Assembly (NCBI RefSeq): GCF_035083965.1
Contig: NC_089724.1
Location: forward strand, 10,472,910-10,536,909
Direction: 5' to 3'
Length of the DNA: 64,000 nt
Source: Branchiostoma lanceolatum
Taxonomy: Eukaryota > Chordata > Leptocardii > Amphioxiformes > Branchiostomatidae
This document shows, in pieces, positions 1-37,866 of the stretch. The position numbers were made by a program, and so were the translations under genes. Within the stretch, counting starts at the first letter, position 1, and the number at the start of each line of letters is the position of its first letter. The notes under the pieces were generated by a model that saw only the letters and a program-made list of their open reading frames with translations, had not been told where the DNA came from and made no database searches.

Positions 1-2974
<2,974 letters not shown>

Positions 2975-3640
2975 ATTCGCTCTTCGTGCCAGAGATTACA
3001 AATTTTTACGCTTTTCAGACGCACTACTTGCTAGTGCTCCACTTCCGAATGCTTGAATGAACTATGATCGCAAGGTCCACCTGATTTACTATCGTGGTGT
3101 TAATTAGTAAACCATTTAGACTAGTAGGTAGACAAAGGTGTGAGATGCAGCAAATGTTTAAAGATGACTAGTTATTCATCTTCTTTTCTGATTAATCAAT
3201 CAACATCATTTACCCCCAAATAACCCCGCGAGGGGGAAAGTAGGGGGGGGGAGGTCCCAGGCTAAGGCGGGCAGGCCTCCAGCCTGGCGCGGAATGACTC
3301 AACTGTGGGAGCCGTAACAACAGCGCCAGGCAGGGCGTTCCACTCGGGGATGGCGCGGGGGAAGAATGAATTAATCATCAGAGATAAATCATAATCGAGG
3401 TGATTACACGTTATGGTTGTTCATGTTTCTATCTCTGTTGTCACTTTCTGCAAAGTTAACTAAGAAATGGAAGGAACAGGGAAAAAGTCAATAACATCGA
3501 TCGAAACACTTTTTCCTATGATTTAATTTCAAGACTAGATGTCTTTCTCTGCAGCTTTATACATCAGTTAATTAATAGCTAAATATCTATTTTGTATATT
3601 CTGCTGGCTACTGGTCCATGTTGTGTTTTCCCCTAGATCC
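2975..3640. other. Spacer between gene A start and gene B stop
   Basis: This holds the 5' flank of gene A (minus strand) and the 3' flank of gene B. It matches the gene C/D spacer at 16,111-16,596 except for one retrotransposon fragment at 3199-3369. No separate gene is visible. The cAMP-response-type palindrome found upstream of B and D is absent here. Confidence 0.5.
3199..3369 (-). mobile_element. 5'-truncated non-LTR retrotransposon fragment (ORF2 C-terminus)
   Basis: Read on the minus strand, the fragment encodes the end of a LINE ORF2 of CR1/L2/Jockey type. The typical signature SFFPRAIPEWNALP is followed by an APTVESFRARL-like tail and a stop. It is flanked by an 8-bp direct repeat ATTAATCA (3191-3198 and 3370-3377). 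The paralogous spacer near 16,325-16,340 has only one copy of this octamer and no insert, so the insertion followed the segmental duplication or was unique to this copy. Confidence 0.8.
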
Positions 3641-16110
<12,470 letters not shown>

Positions 16111-16596
16111 ATTCGCTCTTGGTGCCAAAGATTACAAACTTGTACGCTTCTCAGACGCACTACTTGCCAGTGCTCCACTTCCGAATGCTTGAATGAACTA
16201 TGATCGCAAGGTCCACCCCTGATTTACAATCGTGGTGTTAATTAGTAAGCCATTTAAACTAGTAGGTAAACAAAGGTGTGAGGTGCAGCAAATGTTTAAA
16301 GATGACTCGTTATTCATCTACTTTTCTGATTAATCATCAGAGACAAATCATAATCGAGGTGAATACACGTTATGATTGTTAATGTTTCTATCCCTGTTGT
16401 CACTTTCTACAAAGTTAACTAAGAAAAGGAAGGAACGGGGAAAAAGTCAACAACATCGATCGAAACAATTTTCCCTATGATTTAATTTCAAGACTAAATG
16501 TCTTTCTCGGCAGCTTTATACATCGGTTAATAGCTAAATATCTCTTCTGTATATTTTGCTGGCTACTGGTCCATGTGGTGTTTTCCCCCTAGATCC

Positions 16597-21128
<4,532 letters not shown>

Positions 21129-21417
21129 TTTCGCTCTTGATGCCGCAGGTTACAAGCGTGTGTGTGAGTGTTCCAAACGTACAAGCCGTGACTGGCACTT
21201 CTGACTGACGCCTGCATAAACTATTATCGTGACGTCAGTTTAAGCCCACCTGACTTAACTACCGTGGTAATGATTGAACCAGTAGGCAAACAGAGGCCCT
21301 GTATATGGTAATAAGTTAAAGACTGACTGATCATGACCAAAAAAAAAGAACAAAGCCTTATATACATGATCATCCGGGGTACCTGCGGCCTGGTTGCGCG
21401 GCACATTCAAACCAGGC
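21129..21417 (-). promoter_or_regulatory. Gene D 5' flank with CRE palindrome
   Basis: The flank is homologous to the B flank, with TGACGTCA at 21,230-21,237, about 102 bp upstream of the ATG. Genes A and C have a deletion or substitution at the same place (GATCGCAAGGTCCACC). Regulatory function is inferred from position and conservation only. Confidence 0.5.
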
Positions 21418-21734
21418 ACCTTTGCGGAATCATGCAATGACACGCAGATTTCAAGCTAAAGTTTTATGTAGTCATGGAAAGATATACGCTGAATCCATTG
21501 TTTCTTGGCCAGTAGCAAACGTCGTAAAAATTAAAACCATGACCTTTGGGATTATTACCAGTCACTGGAGTGGCTTACTCGCGGGCACCAATTTCAAACC
21601 ATGTAGCAAAAGTAAGACGTTTATAGGCAATACCCTGGAGATTGATCATCTGCTTTTCTACATGCAATGGGGCCATAGCCTACAGCATCGCATGTAGCAA
21701 AAGCGGATGAGCAGCCTGCGGATTAGCATATGAG

Positions 21735-22000
21735 TGAAGCCCTTATTAGTTGAACGACCCCCCTCCCCACCCCGCCCCGGCTAGTCACCCCAGTCTAATA
21801 TCGCCATCCTTCAACTCTGGCGTCTCTTTTCTCTGGGGAACTGTGATTGTTGACGTTACGTCTGTTTAGATTCACCTGACTTACTATCCTGCCGCCATGA
21901 TAAGTAAAGTGGGGAAACCAAGGTGGTTAATCCATTGTTCCAACCGCCTTCAGCAAACAAGAGCCCTGCCCATGGTGATAAGTTCAAGGAATGAGACGAA
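21735..22000 (-). pseudogene. Relic of a third PTGR 5' end (exon 1 remnant plus flank)
   Basis: A run resembling the exon 1 end and donor region of the PTGR genes (CGCCATCCTTCAACTCTGGC) lies at about 21,801-21,830. Left of it is the C-rich intron start seen in all copies. Right of it is decayed promoter sequence (GATTCACCTGACTTACTAT, AACAAGAGCCCTG...GGTGATAAG) matching the B/D flanks. The coding part of the exon is otherwise gone. From 22,000 to 22,219 I see nothing. Confidence 0.6.
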
Positions 22001-22219
22001 ACAAGTGCTTTTGGGAAAAAAGCTGGCATTTCGGCCTGATTGAGGTTGGTAAGCCTTTTTGTAGTAAAGCAATGAAGGTGAAGATGCGATAAGCCTTTAT
22101 AAGAAGGCTATTGACGGGATGCCGTCCTATCAATATTTTTCTTTACATCATCCATTATGTACACTGTCATTGATATATAGCTGTGGATTACTGTGAGTTA
22201 GAATTTTACATGCGCATAC

Positions 22220-24659
22220 TCATAGAGTAGTTTCACGTATAACGAACAATAAGGTGATGGTTTCTCTCTCAAATGTCACAGAGTGCGCATCGTCTTCCAA
22301 CTTGTCCCCAGCTTCTTCCGTTTTCCTTTTCGTGAAGCGCAGAATAAAGGGTATGAGTCCAGCTAGCAGGAAACAGACACCTGCTTGTAGGAACGTGGCG
22401 TCATAACTGCCTGTTCGGTCGTACAGCCAACCTGCGAAAGGAATTATAGGTCATGATCGATGAAATCCAGTGTAGTCAGGCGAAAAATTCAGGGCTTAGA
22501 AAGCAAACGATTCTTTCAAACACTATAGAAGCTACTCTTTCTATAAAGAATTAAACAAAGTATATTTTTTGATATAGGAATTGATCGAGAGGCATTGATT
22601 GAAGAGCAAATATATCTACCTGCGAAAGGTGGCCCGGTTAACGAGGCGAAACCTTGCACCAACATGTAGAGACCGACGGCGCCCGGCAGACGTTTGGGCC
22701 CGACCAGTTCAGCCAGACAGGTAAATGAAGTGGGGATGAAAGCACCATAGAAGAGTCCGTGTGCTACGGCGTAAGCTATCAGTCCAGGGTACGTTATGGC
22801 CAGCGGACAGACAAGATTGGTAAGTCCCAGCAAGCATAGGCTTAGTCCAAACTGGTCCAGTCGGGTAAAATATGGAGTATCTGGGATGGCTCCTACTGAC
22901 AGTCGACCTACCACGTCTGCGATAGAGCATATCGTGAGCAGAGAGGCTGCCTTGTAGTCCTCAATCTGGAGATATCTTGCACGAGGAACAATGTACATGG
23001 ACGGGACGATGAGGCTAAAAGCCAGTAGAAACAGCGACGTCAAGTATAAGGCCACAGATCTAATCTTCACTAGTTTGAAGTCCATGTCTGCCCATAGTTT
23101 CCTGAAAAATCGGACAACAGCCGCAGATCTCGTTTCCATTATGGCGTCATCGGTGTTGATTTGAAACTTCTCCGAGCTCGCTTCAGTTTCATTCCTGTGA
23201 AGTTCCAGTGGCCTAATCAACGCTCCAGCAACGATCACCTGCAGCATAACGCCTCCTAGAATGAGCAAGGCACCTTTCAGACCATATTCGTCCAGCAGGT
23301 ACTGAAACAACAATGGAAGCGTCATGGACGTGATGCTGGCGCCGAGCAGGGCAAGGCTATTGGCCACTGCCCGTCGTCTGGAGAAATACTGCCCAAGTAT
23401 CGCCATCATAGGACTAACCGTGAGAGCGCATCCCAAACCTGTGTGGATAGATGGAATAAACGAGTTGTCACTAATCTTGACCCATACGGTGTCATATGAA
23501 ACCATATCAATTGCTTCATACGAGTTTCAGTATTCTAGGTATTTTTACTGTTATTTACATTTGATGATGCTTACACATTTAACACCAAGAATGAAGAAGA
23601 GTAGTTGAGCGGGTAAATGGAAGATCTTTAAGCCATAAGAGCTTTAGCCTGCAGGAGAATGTCAGTAAACAAGAGCATAACTTAGAGTCGAGTATGCGCT
23701 CTTGGACTCCGACGTCATTCCAACGGATTCAGTGACGTGAGCCAATATTTCTTCACAGTTCACACACTCCTGTTTAGAGCGAAGATTAACAAGTGTAATA
23801 AGTATTACTGTAATGTCGTAACCGTACCTGTCAGACACCCTAAGGCCAAGTATAGGTGGTACACTCGACTTGCAAATACACCGATGATGCAGCCTGCTGC
23901 ACTGAGCACCCCGCCCAGCATGATGATGGGACGAGACCCAATTGTGCTGGCCAGGGCAGTGGCAAACGGTGCTATAATGGGTGTGGGATAATATCAGTGT
24001 TCCATAACTGTAACATAAGCTCGTGGTACTGATTTATACGAATACTACGAATACTCGACAAATTTATTGTGTTTTAATCTCTATATCACATATGGTGTAT
24101 TTTGCACTTTCAACACGTTGTTGAAACGCCAAAAATAGCTGTTGTTGAAACTACCATTTATCTACTATTCATCCACTGTCTGTTTAAGTTGCCGCTTGTT
24201 TAGTATTGGCCAAGGCTTGGTTTTATGAATGCATAACACCATAGAATAACATATTACATGAAGAATACTAGGGGGCCAAAACCTAATAATTTTGAGGTCT
24301 CATCAAGACCTTCTCACATACCAAAAAAAAAATCCATCCAGACATTCTCGAGTTATGCTGTCCATCCACATACAAACATACACACAAGCATGCACACATA
24401 CAGACTTTACCAGAAGCATAACCTTCTTGGCGAAGGTAATAATCGCAAACTTACCTAATAGGAACATGACGCACATCATGATAGAGGTTACCCACGCCGT
24501 CTCCGCGGAGCTGGCGCCAAACTGCTGGCGGAAAGCCAGGAACAACACTCCCAGAGATCGGAACGTCCCCGCCGCGCAGCCGTTCACAATGAACCCACCA
24601 ACCACCACCATCCAGCCCCAACCACCGTCAGGGGGGTCATGCAGATTAGACGTTGACAT
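22220..24659 (-). CDS. Monocarboxylate-transporter-like protein (SLC16 family), 4 exons, 459 aa
   Basis: Plasma-membrane carrier of the SLC16 family (major facilitator superfamily, 12 membrane spans), which moves small carboxylates or related solutes. Minus-strand exons: 24455-24659, 23828-23971, 22620-23438 and 22220-22431. They total 1380 nt with stop TGA at 22,220. The family signature DPPDGGWGW stands at residues 8-16 just before span 1. YFSRRRAVANSLA follows in the span 4-5 region, and a hydrophilic central loop (about 195-235) separates the two six-span halves. The cytosolic tail is short and charged. All junctions join in frame (phase 1). The length fits the family. The gene points away from PTGR gene E across a 1.7-kb shared upstream region. 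Substrate and exact SLC16 subtype cannot be read from sequence alone. Confidence 0.9.
24345..24446. repeat. Dispersed repeat tail next to the SLC16 exon 1 donor
   Basis: An ACAAACATACACACAAGC-type tract is followed by CATAACCTTCTTGGCGAAGG, ending about ten bases from the splice donor. The same module (CATAACCTTTTCGGCGAAG after a CATACAAAC tract) sits at 51,795-51,860, just before SLC22 gene I exon 9. It is the end of an abundant interspersed repeat. Confidence 0.55.
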
Positions 24660-25130
24660 GGTATTCGAAGGTCAACCTAAAACAATACAAATGTATAACA
24701 TACATCGTGTTATTGTATTAGTATATACATTAATAGCGCTCGGTCAAAATCATAATGGAGACGCAACAAATATACCATACGTACCGACACGACTGTTGAC
24801 AACAAATCTTATACTCTTACCATGCTTTAAATCCAGAGGACTCACACTACAAACATTGCACAGTGTAATAGCTGCTGTCATTGTTTAAGATACGTCATAC
24901 CTAAGCATGATGGTAGGCCCAGGCGTGGCAAACCACAGATTCCGATTCCGTCGAGTCATAAACACAGAAACAACCGCTTTTGTGTTCCTTTTCCTTTAAG
25001 TAATGGCGGGGTCAGAGTTCAGACGTAAGCAGGTTGGGAATCAGAAAACCGGTTCTTCAAGGCAGGCGAGTTGAAATGCAGTTATGGCAAAGGAGACAGT
25101 CGTGCTTCTACTATGTGCACAGATATGACA

Positions 25131-25393
25131 TATGTTGATATGATCATATGGATGACATCGTCTGGGGATAGCAAAGCTGATGCGAGCGTGCGAATGCCCA
25201 AAAAAAGTTTGGCAAAAAGAAAGGTGGCTTCATTATGAAATCTACATGGTCAGGAAGGGTAAACGAAACTAAACACACAGATTATGATATACCAAAATAT
25301 AGATTCTTCATCTACAGTATGGCTGAAAACGTTTTATTTTGGAAACGGACGAAAATTGATTCGCGCGCGCATGTCATCCATATCAACATGCCC
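25131..25393. mobile_element. MITE of the ATCCATATGATCAACATGGCC family
   Basis: Degenerate terminal inverted repeats: left GTTGATATGATCATATGGATG, right CATCCATATCAACATGCCC. The internal motifs CGGACGAAAATTGAT and GCGCGCGCATGTCATCC are shared with copies at 38,463-38,839, 39,246-39,622 and 48,714-48,787. It has no coding capacity. Confidence 0.6.
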
Positions 25394-25789
25394 TTTAAAG
25401 TTAGGTAAATGTGAACATCAGTATATATTATATGGGTTATGCAAGTTAGAACGTCATTATCATGATCAATGAAAAATTATACGCTTCCGACATACGGTGA
25501 CCGCCATATGATGAAGTGGATACAATCTGAGACCGTTGATTTGTATAAATCATGCTAATGACCTTATTTACATGATCAATTAATCATACAATACCTCAAT
25601 GGTACATAATAGGAAGTTCATTTGTGATATATGTGTGTTCGGTAGAGGTCAGCATCATTAGACATTGCAAACAAGGGAATCGTGATAAGTATATCGAAGT
25701 TATCATATTATGTTTATCATTATGATTACCTTTGTTTATATTTGTGCTCAGTTCATTCAATTAAGTTACAAAATTACATCCTCGTCATT

Positions 25790-26068
25790 TGGTATTACTT
25801 CTAGGTTTCCTTATATACAATAATCAATACAATGATTCCATTATTTTTTATGTTGACCTTTGACCTCTACGCTCACTTTTAAGTTCATCATATTTGATTT
25901 TCTTTAATTTACTGTCTAACAATTGTAGAAGTTTTTTCCTGTATTTGATTTAATTGTATTGTCCCGTTATTTGATAGAATTGTATTTAATGTAGGCGGAC
26001 TCAAGGAACATTAGTGTAAACATTGTACACTAATGGAGATCTGAATAAAACAAACAAACAAACAAACG
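25790..26068 (+). mobile_element. 3' end of a non-LTR retrotransposon with (CAAA)n tail
   Basis: An AT-rich 3' untranslated-type sequence ends GATCTGAATAAAACAAACAAAC, i.e. a simple (CAAA)n tail as in CR1/L2-type elements. No ORF2 part remains. The left boundary is a guess. Confidence 0.45.
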
Positions 26069-26355
26069 ATGGTCGGTGTTGGTTGAGCAAGGTCGACTGC
26101 TGTTTGCTGCTGGTTTGCGAGGATGGCTGCAGCAATGTTTCAAAATGTTTAGAACATCCGGGGTGGTTGGGAGTAAACTGGGAGATGATTGTCACGAAAG
26201 ATAGGCGTGGTCTGTAACTCAGGCCAGACTGCTCCTAACCAAGGACATTATGTCCTAACATACCGCAAACCGTGCATTGAATGGCAAGTTGTCGGGGGCA
26301 AAGGTCAACGGTCGGTCCTGAATGTGTGTCAAGGCTTTTCAAATCTGTGGTAAAT

Positions 26356-32825
<6,470 letters not shown>

Positions 32826-34266
32826 GGATCTAGGGGAAAACACAACATGGACCAGTAGCCAGCAGAATATACTGCTCTGAGGAGAAAACACAATATCTAC
32901 CGTACCAATACAATAGCCAGCACTCCTGGATCTTCGACGGAGATGTTTTGCTATCGTGTGATCGTTCAGGTTTTACGAAACCCTATTGAACAAAACATTC
33001 CATATTTCACACCTTTTCCATCATTTCCGTTATCATGTTTCCGTTTCGATATGAATTCAGGCTAAAATTCATTAGAGGGGAGGGATACAATTACCAAATT
33101 GGATGCCCAGGAATTAGAGGCGTTAAACGATGTTATCATCCGTAGAGATCAATTAGGTCAACCTTTTCCCAGGCCCCATAGGCCGCTGGCAAAAGGGTAG
33201 AAATTGTTCAAATGGAGAGGAGCTATCTGACTTGTGAGTACAGTTTGCAATCTGGCATATGTTGTATCTGTCCATTTGGCCAATTTCTACCATTTTTCCG
33301 CCGATATGCCTGATAGAGGCTACCATTAGGTACTTGTATGTATATTGTAGTTGATAAACAGAGCAAATTGCAAAGGATGAGTTTGCCCGTTGGTCACGTG
33401 GCGTACCCGTCTTTTGTCAAGGCACCTGCATTTAGGTTTATTGGTTTATTGGTTTATTGGTAAAGGGTTAGGTACACTTGAATATAAACAAAATGTTATG
33501 TAATGTTTTGATATGTAGAATTCACCGTATTATTCAAGAGTGGCTGTGTTGAAAATGAAGACTATTTCTTTCAAACCCCGTCTTTTATCCCTGTTGAATC
33601 TAAACCACACCTACAATGGAAAATTCAGGAACTGGCAATAGACGATAAACGTGTTAAAGCAACAGAAGGCAGACTGTAAAGTGGTTCGTCTAAATTTCAT
33701 GTTGGATTTTATCTTTATTCGTGCAGGAAAAGGACAAAATTCATTTCCCTCGACTGGAGCGATGACCACAGATCCACCTGGTAGTGAAAATGAAACATAA
33801 ATAATGTTGAATTCAATCATAAAGTACTCTAATAGCAGTCTTATTACAAACAGCACTTTGAAAAATTCTTGTCATTGGTAGTATTTTCAAAGCTATTGTT
33901 AGAGCATCAATAATTTGGTTGAATATACAACGATCTTGTCTACTATCTGATGATAACATCATATAGTCCTTAATGATCTAAGGCGTATTTTAAGGTTAAG
34001 CATTGTGCGAACTGAATGAATTAGCGAATCCTTACACGAAACAAAGACAGTACAAGATTCCAGAAATGTTTTATCTCAACTACTAATCTATCGATAGAAT
34101 CATCATGACTCATGCACATGATCTGATGGTACATTTCTTGTAATACTAAGCTTTATGCTAATTCTAAGCTTTAGCAAGTCAACGAGAAAGAATCAAACTG
34201 CATAAATATTAGATACCCAGTAAGAAACCAAACGGCACTCACTTCGCATCGCTACAGAAGCCCTGC
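32826..34266. other. Spacer between gene E and gene G; left border of the G/H tandem duplication
   Basis: It contains three copies of GGTTTATT near 33,436-33,460. From about 33,365 onward the sequence repeats at about 37,632 (AAAGGATGAGTTTGCCCG versus AAAGATGAGCTTGCCCG, then AATATAAACAAAATG...). Between about 33,617 and 34,253 there is a block absent from the second copy, with no recognised content. Confidence 0.5.
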
Positions 34267-36503
34267 TTATGGGGCGACAGGATTGAGCTGGCCAATCAGG
34301 TCTTCCATCAGGGACTGACCTGTGGTCCATGTTCTAAAGATGTAAAAGATGATTATCATTTTCTACATTTTTTGCCATGACTGAATGATAACCATTATTA
34401 AACAGTCAAATGGCAAATCACAGACCCAGACAGACAACGTTAACATATCGACAAAAGCATATTCGTAATATTCCACATTTCGACATTTTTCTCTGAGCAA
34501 TTAATCAACAGTGATACTCCGTTTAAATGAGGAGAACTTCCTGCTGTGCTGAAACGCTAGATAGTTGTGCAGTAGCTCTTCTGGATTTGATTAAAGAATA
34601 TGGGTAAAAATCCATACTAATCTTTCTTACTGTCCAGTACAAGGATCGTAGCAGGTCCCAGGAATACTCATGGTGCAGACCACTTGGCCAGCACAGCCCA
34701 GGTCGGGGTTGACGTTGGGAAAGAGAGCCCTGGCCGCAGCCGCCATCTTCTCCGCACACACAAGGTCACATTCGACAGTGTTGCCGTCCTTGGTTTCCTT
34801 GGTGATAGGGTGCAGGAGGTCAGGGAGAAGCTCAGATCCAGTTGTCCAAGTCCTAAGAAAATTTGTGACTGTCAGTAATACTAGAAAGGCAACATTTATA
34901 AGCAAATCTTTTCCTCCTCGATGCAAAAGTAGACCGTTCCAGAATCACCACGGTACAAAAATGGAACATTCCAAAATAACTTCTGCCAAAAAGTGAACTA
35001 TTGCAAAGTCAACCAAGTCCAAGAAGGAGATTTCTCAATTCGACCCCCGTGCAAGAATAGACTCTTCGAGTGGCACGTCCCTGTAAAATGGACCAGTCCA
35101 AAATTACTACGGCTGAAACATGAACTATTCTAAGATCACCACAGTCAACGCTAGAGTCCCAATTTGACTCCCAATTCAACAATGAACTCTTCCAGAACTT
35201 GACCAGCTTTTCGTCTACATTGGCAAAGAAATCCAAATATATATCATTTCGAAGTATGACAGACTTGTCATTAAATCCCTGTCGGCATATCCCCAAGGCA
35301 CCCTTGTACCAAATATCAGGTAATTTGGTTGTAATACCAGAGCACAGGGGGCCAAAATTTATATTTTTGGTCTAAAAATGGCACAAAAAAACTCAATAAA
35401 ATCACCTTTAAACCATGTATCAAAAACGAAATACAATTTCATTCACCGCTATGTACACTTTTATGAATATAAAGAACGATAGTAGGATCAGGATCTCTCC
35501 TAAGTTGCCTTCACGCTTCTTGGGCGAGTAGCCTGTGTTTACACATTCTCTCGCTGGCGGAGATAAATGACCCCCTCTTAGGGGGCGGTAAGGCCGGCCG
35601 CTAGGAGCGCCATAAATTTAGTCAGGCCACTTGGGCGAGCTGCTGGAAGCGTAATTTAGTTAGGCTTGATGGTAAGCAAGCAAAATCAAAATTGATTTTA
35701 TTTCTCTTTTATGCAGTACCACATGAAAAGGAATTCGAGTGGAGGCCTTATGCAGATGATGTTATAAATAGGAGTAGATTTCCAACGAAGCATACATGTA
35801 CATACCCAATGCAGGGGTTGTAGCAGGTTCCGGGGATGCTCTGCGTGCATACCGTGTAACAGTCCGGCCCTATCAGCGGGTCGATGGAACCGGTACCGAG
35901 AAGGGCAAGAGTACCTGGGACGGCGGCGGAGTGTACGAGTGTAAACACGTGTTTTGAATCCAAGGTATGTTACTAAGTTAATATATATATATATATACCT
36001 AGTGTGTACGCAAGTTGCAGTGAACGCGTGAAGGGTTAGCGAAAGTTTATGACAAGTTTAATTGCAGGTACATGTAACATGAAAGGACGGACAGGACAGA
36101 AAATTGGTGAATTGACTCCATACATACAACCAACACGTTCGCTCCCAGTTTGGCTGTTCTGACCAATGCTTCCCTTAATGAAATTGCCTGTTAACTTGAG
36201 ACGATGCCCCTCTTCCAACACATTGTTAAATGACTATCCGTTGCGCAGAACTGTTTTCATTATATTATCATCCAACTGTGTCGTTCTGCGGGAAAGACTC
36301 AATCTTAGTTCTGATTCCCTAACTAGAAGAAAAGATGTTCGTTGAAATACACGTACCATTTCGAAGCATTTATAAATACGCAGAGTATCTTTCTGAATTC
36401 GAAACAACTTTGTGAGCTAGCTTTAGTACACACCTTTCATTTAGAAAACACCAGATGCATCCTTACCTTGCAGAAGTACCGAGAGAAGAAAGAAACGCCA
36501 CAT
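34267..36503 (-). CDS. Gene G: secreted cysteine-motif protein, 4 exons, 144 aa, unknown family
   Basis: Minus-strand exons: 36467-36503 (MWRFFLLSVLLQ), 35806-35914, 34631-34852 and 34267-34333, total 435 nt, ending TAA. The start codes for a clear signal peptide (MWRFFLLSVLLQGTLALLG), so the product should be secreted. The mature part has two copies of a cysteine motif, C-x3-C-x7-C-x3-C (DCYTVCTQSIPGTCYNPC) and C-x5-C-x7-C-x3-C (ending SIPGTCYDPC). Each is followed by a TWTTG stretch. Half of a further motif (ECDLVC) lies between them. All GT-AG junctions join in frame and the tandem copy H confirms the plan. I do not recognise the family. The even cysteine spacing suggests a small disulphide-stabilised extracellular protein; no function can be assigned. 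Confidence 0.75.
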
Positions 36504-37866
36504 CTTGGTTACTTTTCCTGGCATCCACAACTCAATGTATAACAGACTGGCGCTGAGGACTTTCGGCTCAAATAGTTACCGTTATCTTTTGTAGATCCTG
36601 TGACCGGTTGTATGACGCGTGTTTTTGACAGGTGTATGTTCGCATTGGCTACATCATCTCTATATCCGACTAATAACGTTATCACAGTGGACACATTTAT
36701 GTATGTTTTCTAAAAATGAGCCTTGGTCATACAAAAAGGTAAATCTTTAAATGATTAAATCATTAAAAGAAGTTTAAATCTGCTTACGACTGAATAGTTC
36801 AAATAGAAAACGTATTCACAGAAAAATGATATTTCGTGATGTATCTTCGAAGTGTTCCCTGACTTTTTATAGCAAATTTACTTTTAACAAACAAACATCG
36901 CCATTTGCTTTGGGTCACACGTTACTCTGTACATCAAAGGCCAAGCGACGGATGGTGAAGTCAACCATTTGTGACCTTAACGGAAAATAGCGAAGTGTTC
37001 GCCGCCATATGCATGTCAACACGGTGTTTGTACTCCCAGCTGACTACTTTTGTTGCTAGAAAATTAAAGTAGACATTGGTAAAAGTTTACTATATCTAGG
37101 GAGAGTAATTTACCACTCCGTGGTAGGTACTCTGTCCTTCTCTGATTGGCTAACTTCTGGTTGGCGAACTAGTACTGTTCACCTCATTTGGCTAATCTCT
37201 TCTTATTTTTTCAGGATATTAACTTGAACCTGCACTATTAGCAACATACGTATCACCTGGAAATTGTGGTCACTTTTTGTGGTCCCATTGATCCAAGTAT
37301 AAAGCGTCCTGTCTACAGTAGCCACCTAGTACCACGGGCAATAGTCACGGAAATTGCGATATATTTGAATGGCCGTTTCCTACCTATCGCTCGTCCCTAC
37401 GGGATTTGCGATCGTTGTACGGCATCCGTTCGTGCTTTCGGCATCACTTCGGTTTACGCTCGGAAACTTCAATTCGGGTTAAGCTCGGAAGCTCGGCCCC
37501 AGCTTATGCTAGTACCTGTCCACTGCAAACGTTGTATTTCTTTCGATTCCCTAGATTTCAAACGGTGGTCGTCACGTTAGAAAATAGCTATTTCAAGCAT
37601 CACATGTTCATCAACAAGCTGTACCAAGCAAAGGAAAGATGAGCTTGCCCGATGGTCACGCGAATGCGTAATCGTGTTTTTGTCAATGCGCTTGCTTTAA
37701 TGTACAATTAGAATATAAACAAAATGTAATGTAATGTTTTGATATGTAGAATTCACCGTATTATTCAAGAGTGGTTGTGTTGAAAATAAAAACTATTTCT
37801 TTCAAACTCCATCTTTCATTCATGTTGAATCTAAACCACATCTACAATAGAATACAGAAGTCCTGC
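36504..37866. other. Gene G 5' flank and gene H 3' flank
   Basis: The gene G upstream region (about 36,504-37,630) has a second copy upstream of gene H in two pieces (40,717-41,000 and 42,650-42,870). Shared landmarks are AAGCCAAGCGACGGAT, GACCTTGACGG and AAAATAGCTATTTCAA. The tandem junction falls at about 37,632. I see no extra gene, although some open frames exist around 37,270-37,640. Confidence 0.55.

Larger units (their letters stand above)
24660..26355. other. Divergent spacer between SLC16 gene and PTGR gene E
   Basis: This is the 5' flank of both neighbours. It contains a MITE (25,131-25,393) and the 3' end of a non-LTR retrotransposon (about 25,790-26,068). I see no additional gene and no clear TATA box or CRE close to either ATG. 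Confidence 0.5.

Noticed and set aside
33611-33856. 81-aa minus-strand frame with hydrophobic start
   Set aside because: It lies in a block present in only one of the two tandem units and has no partner exon or recognisable domain.
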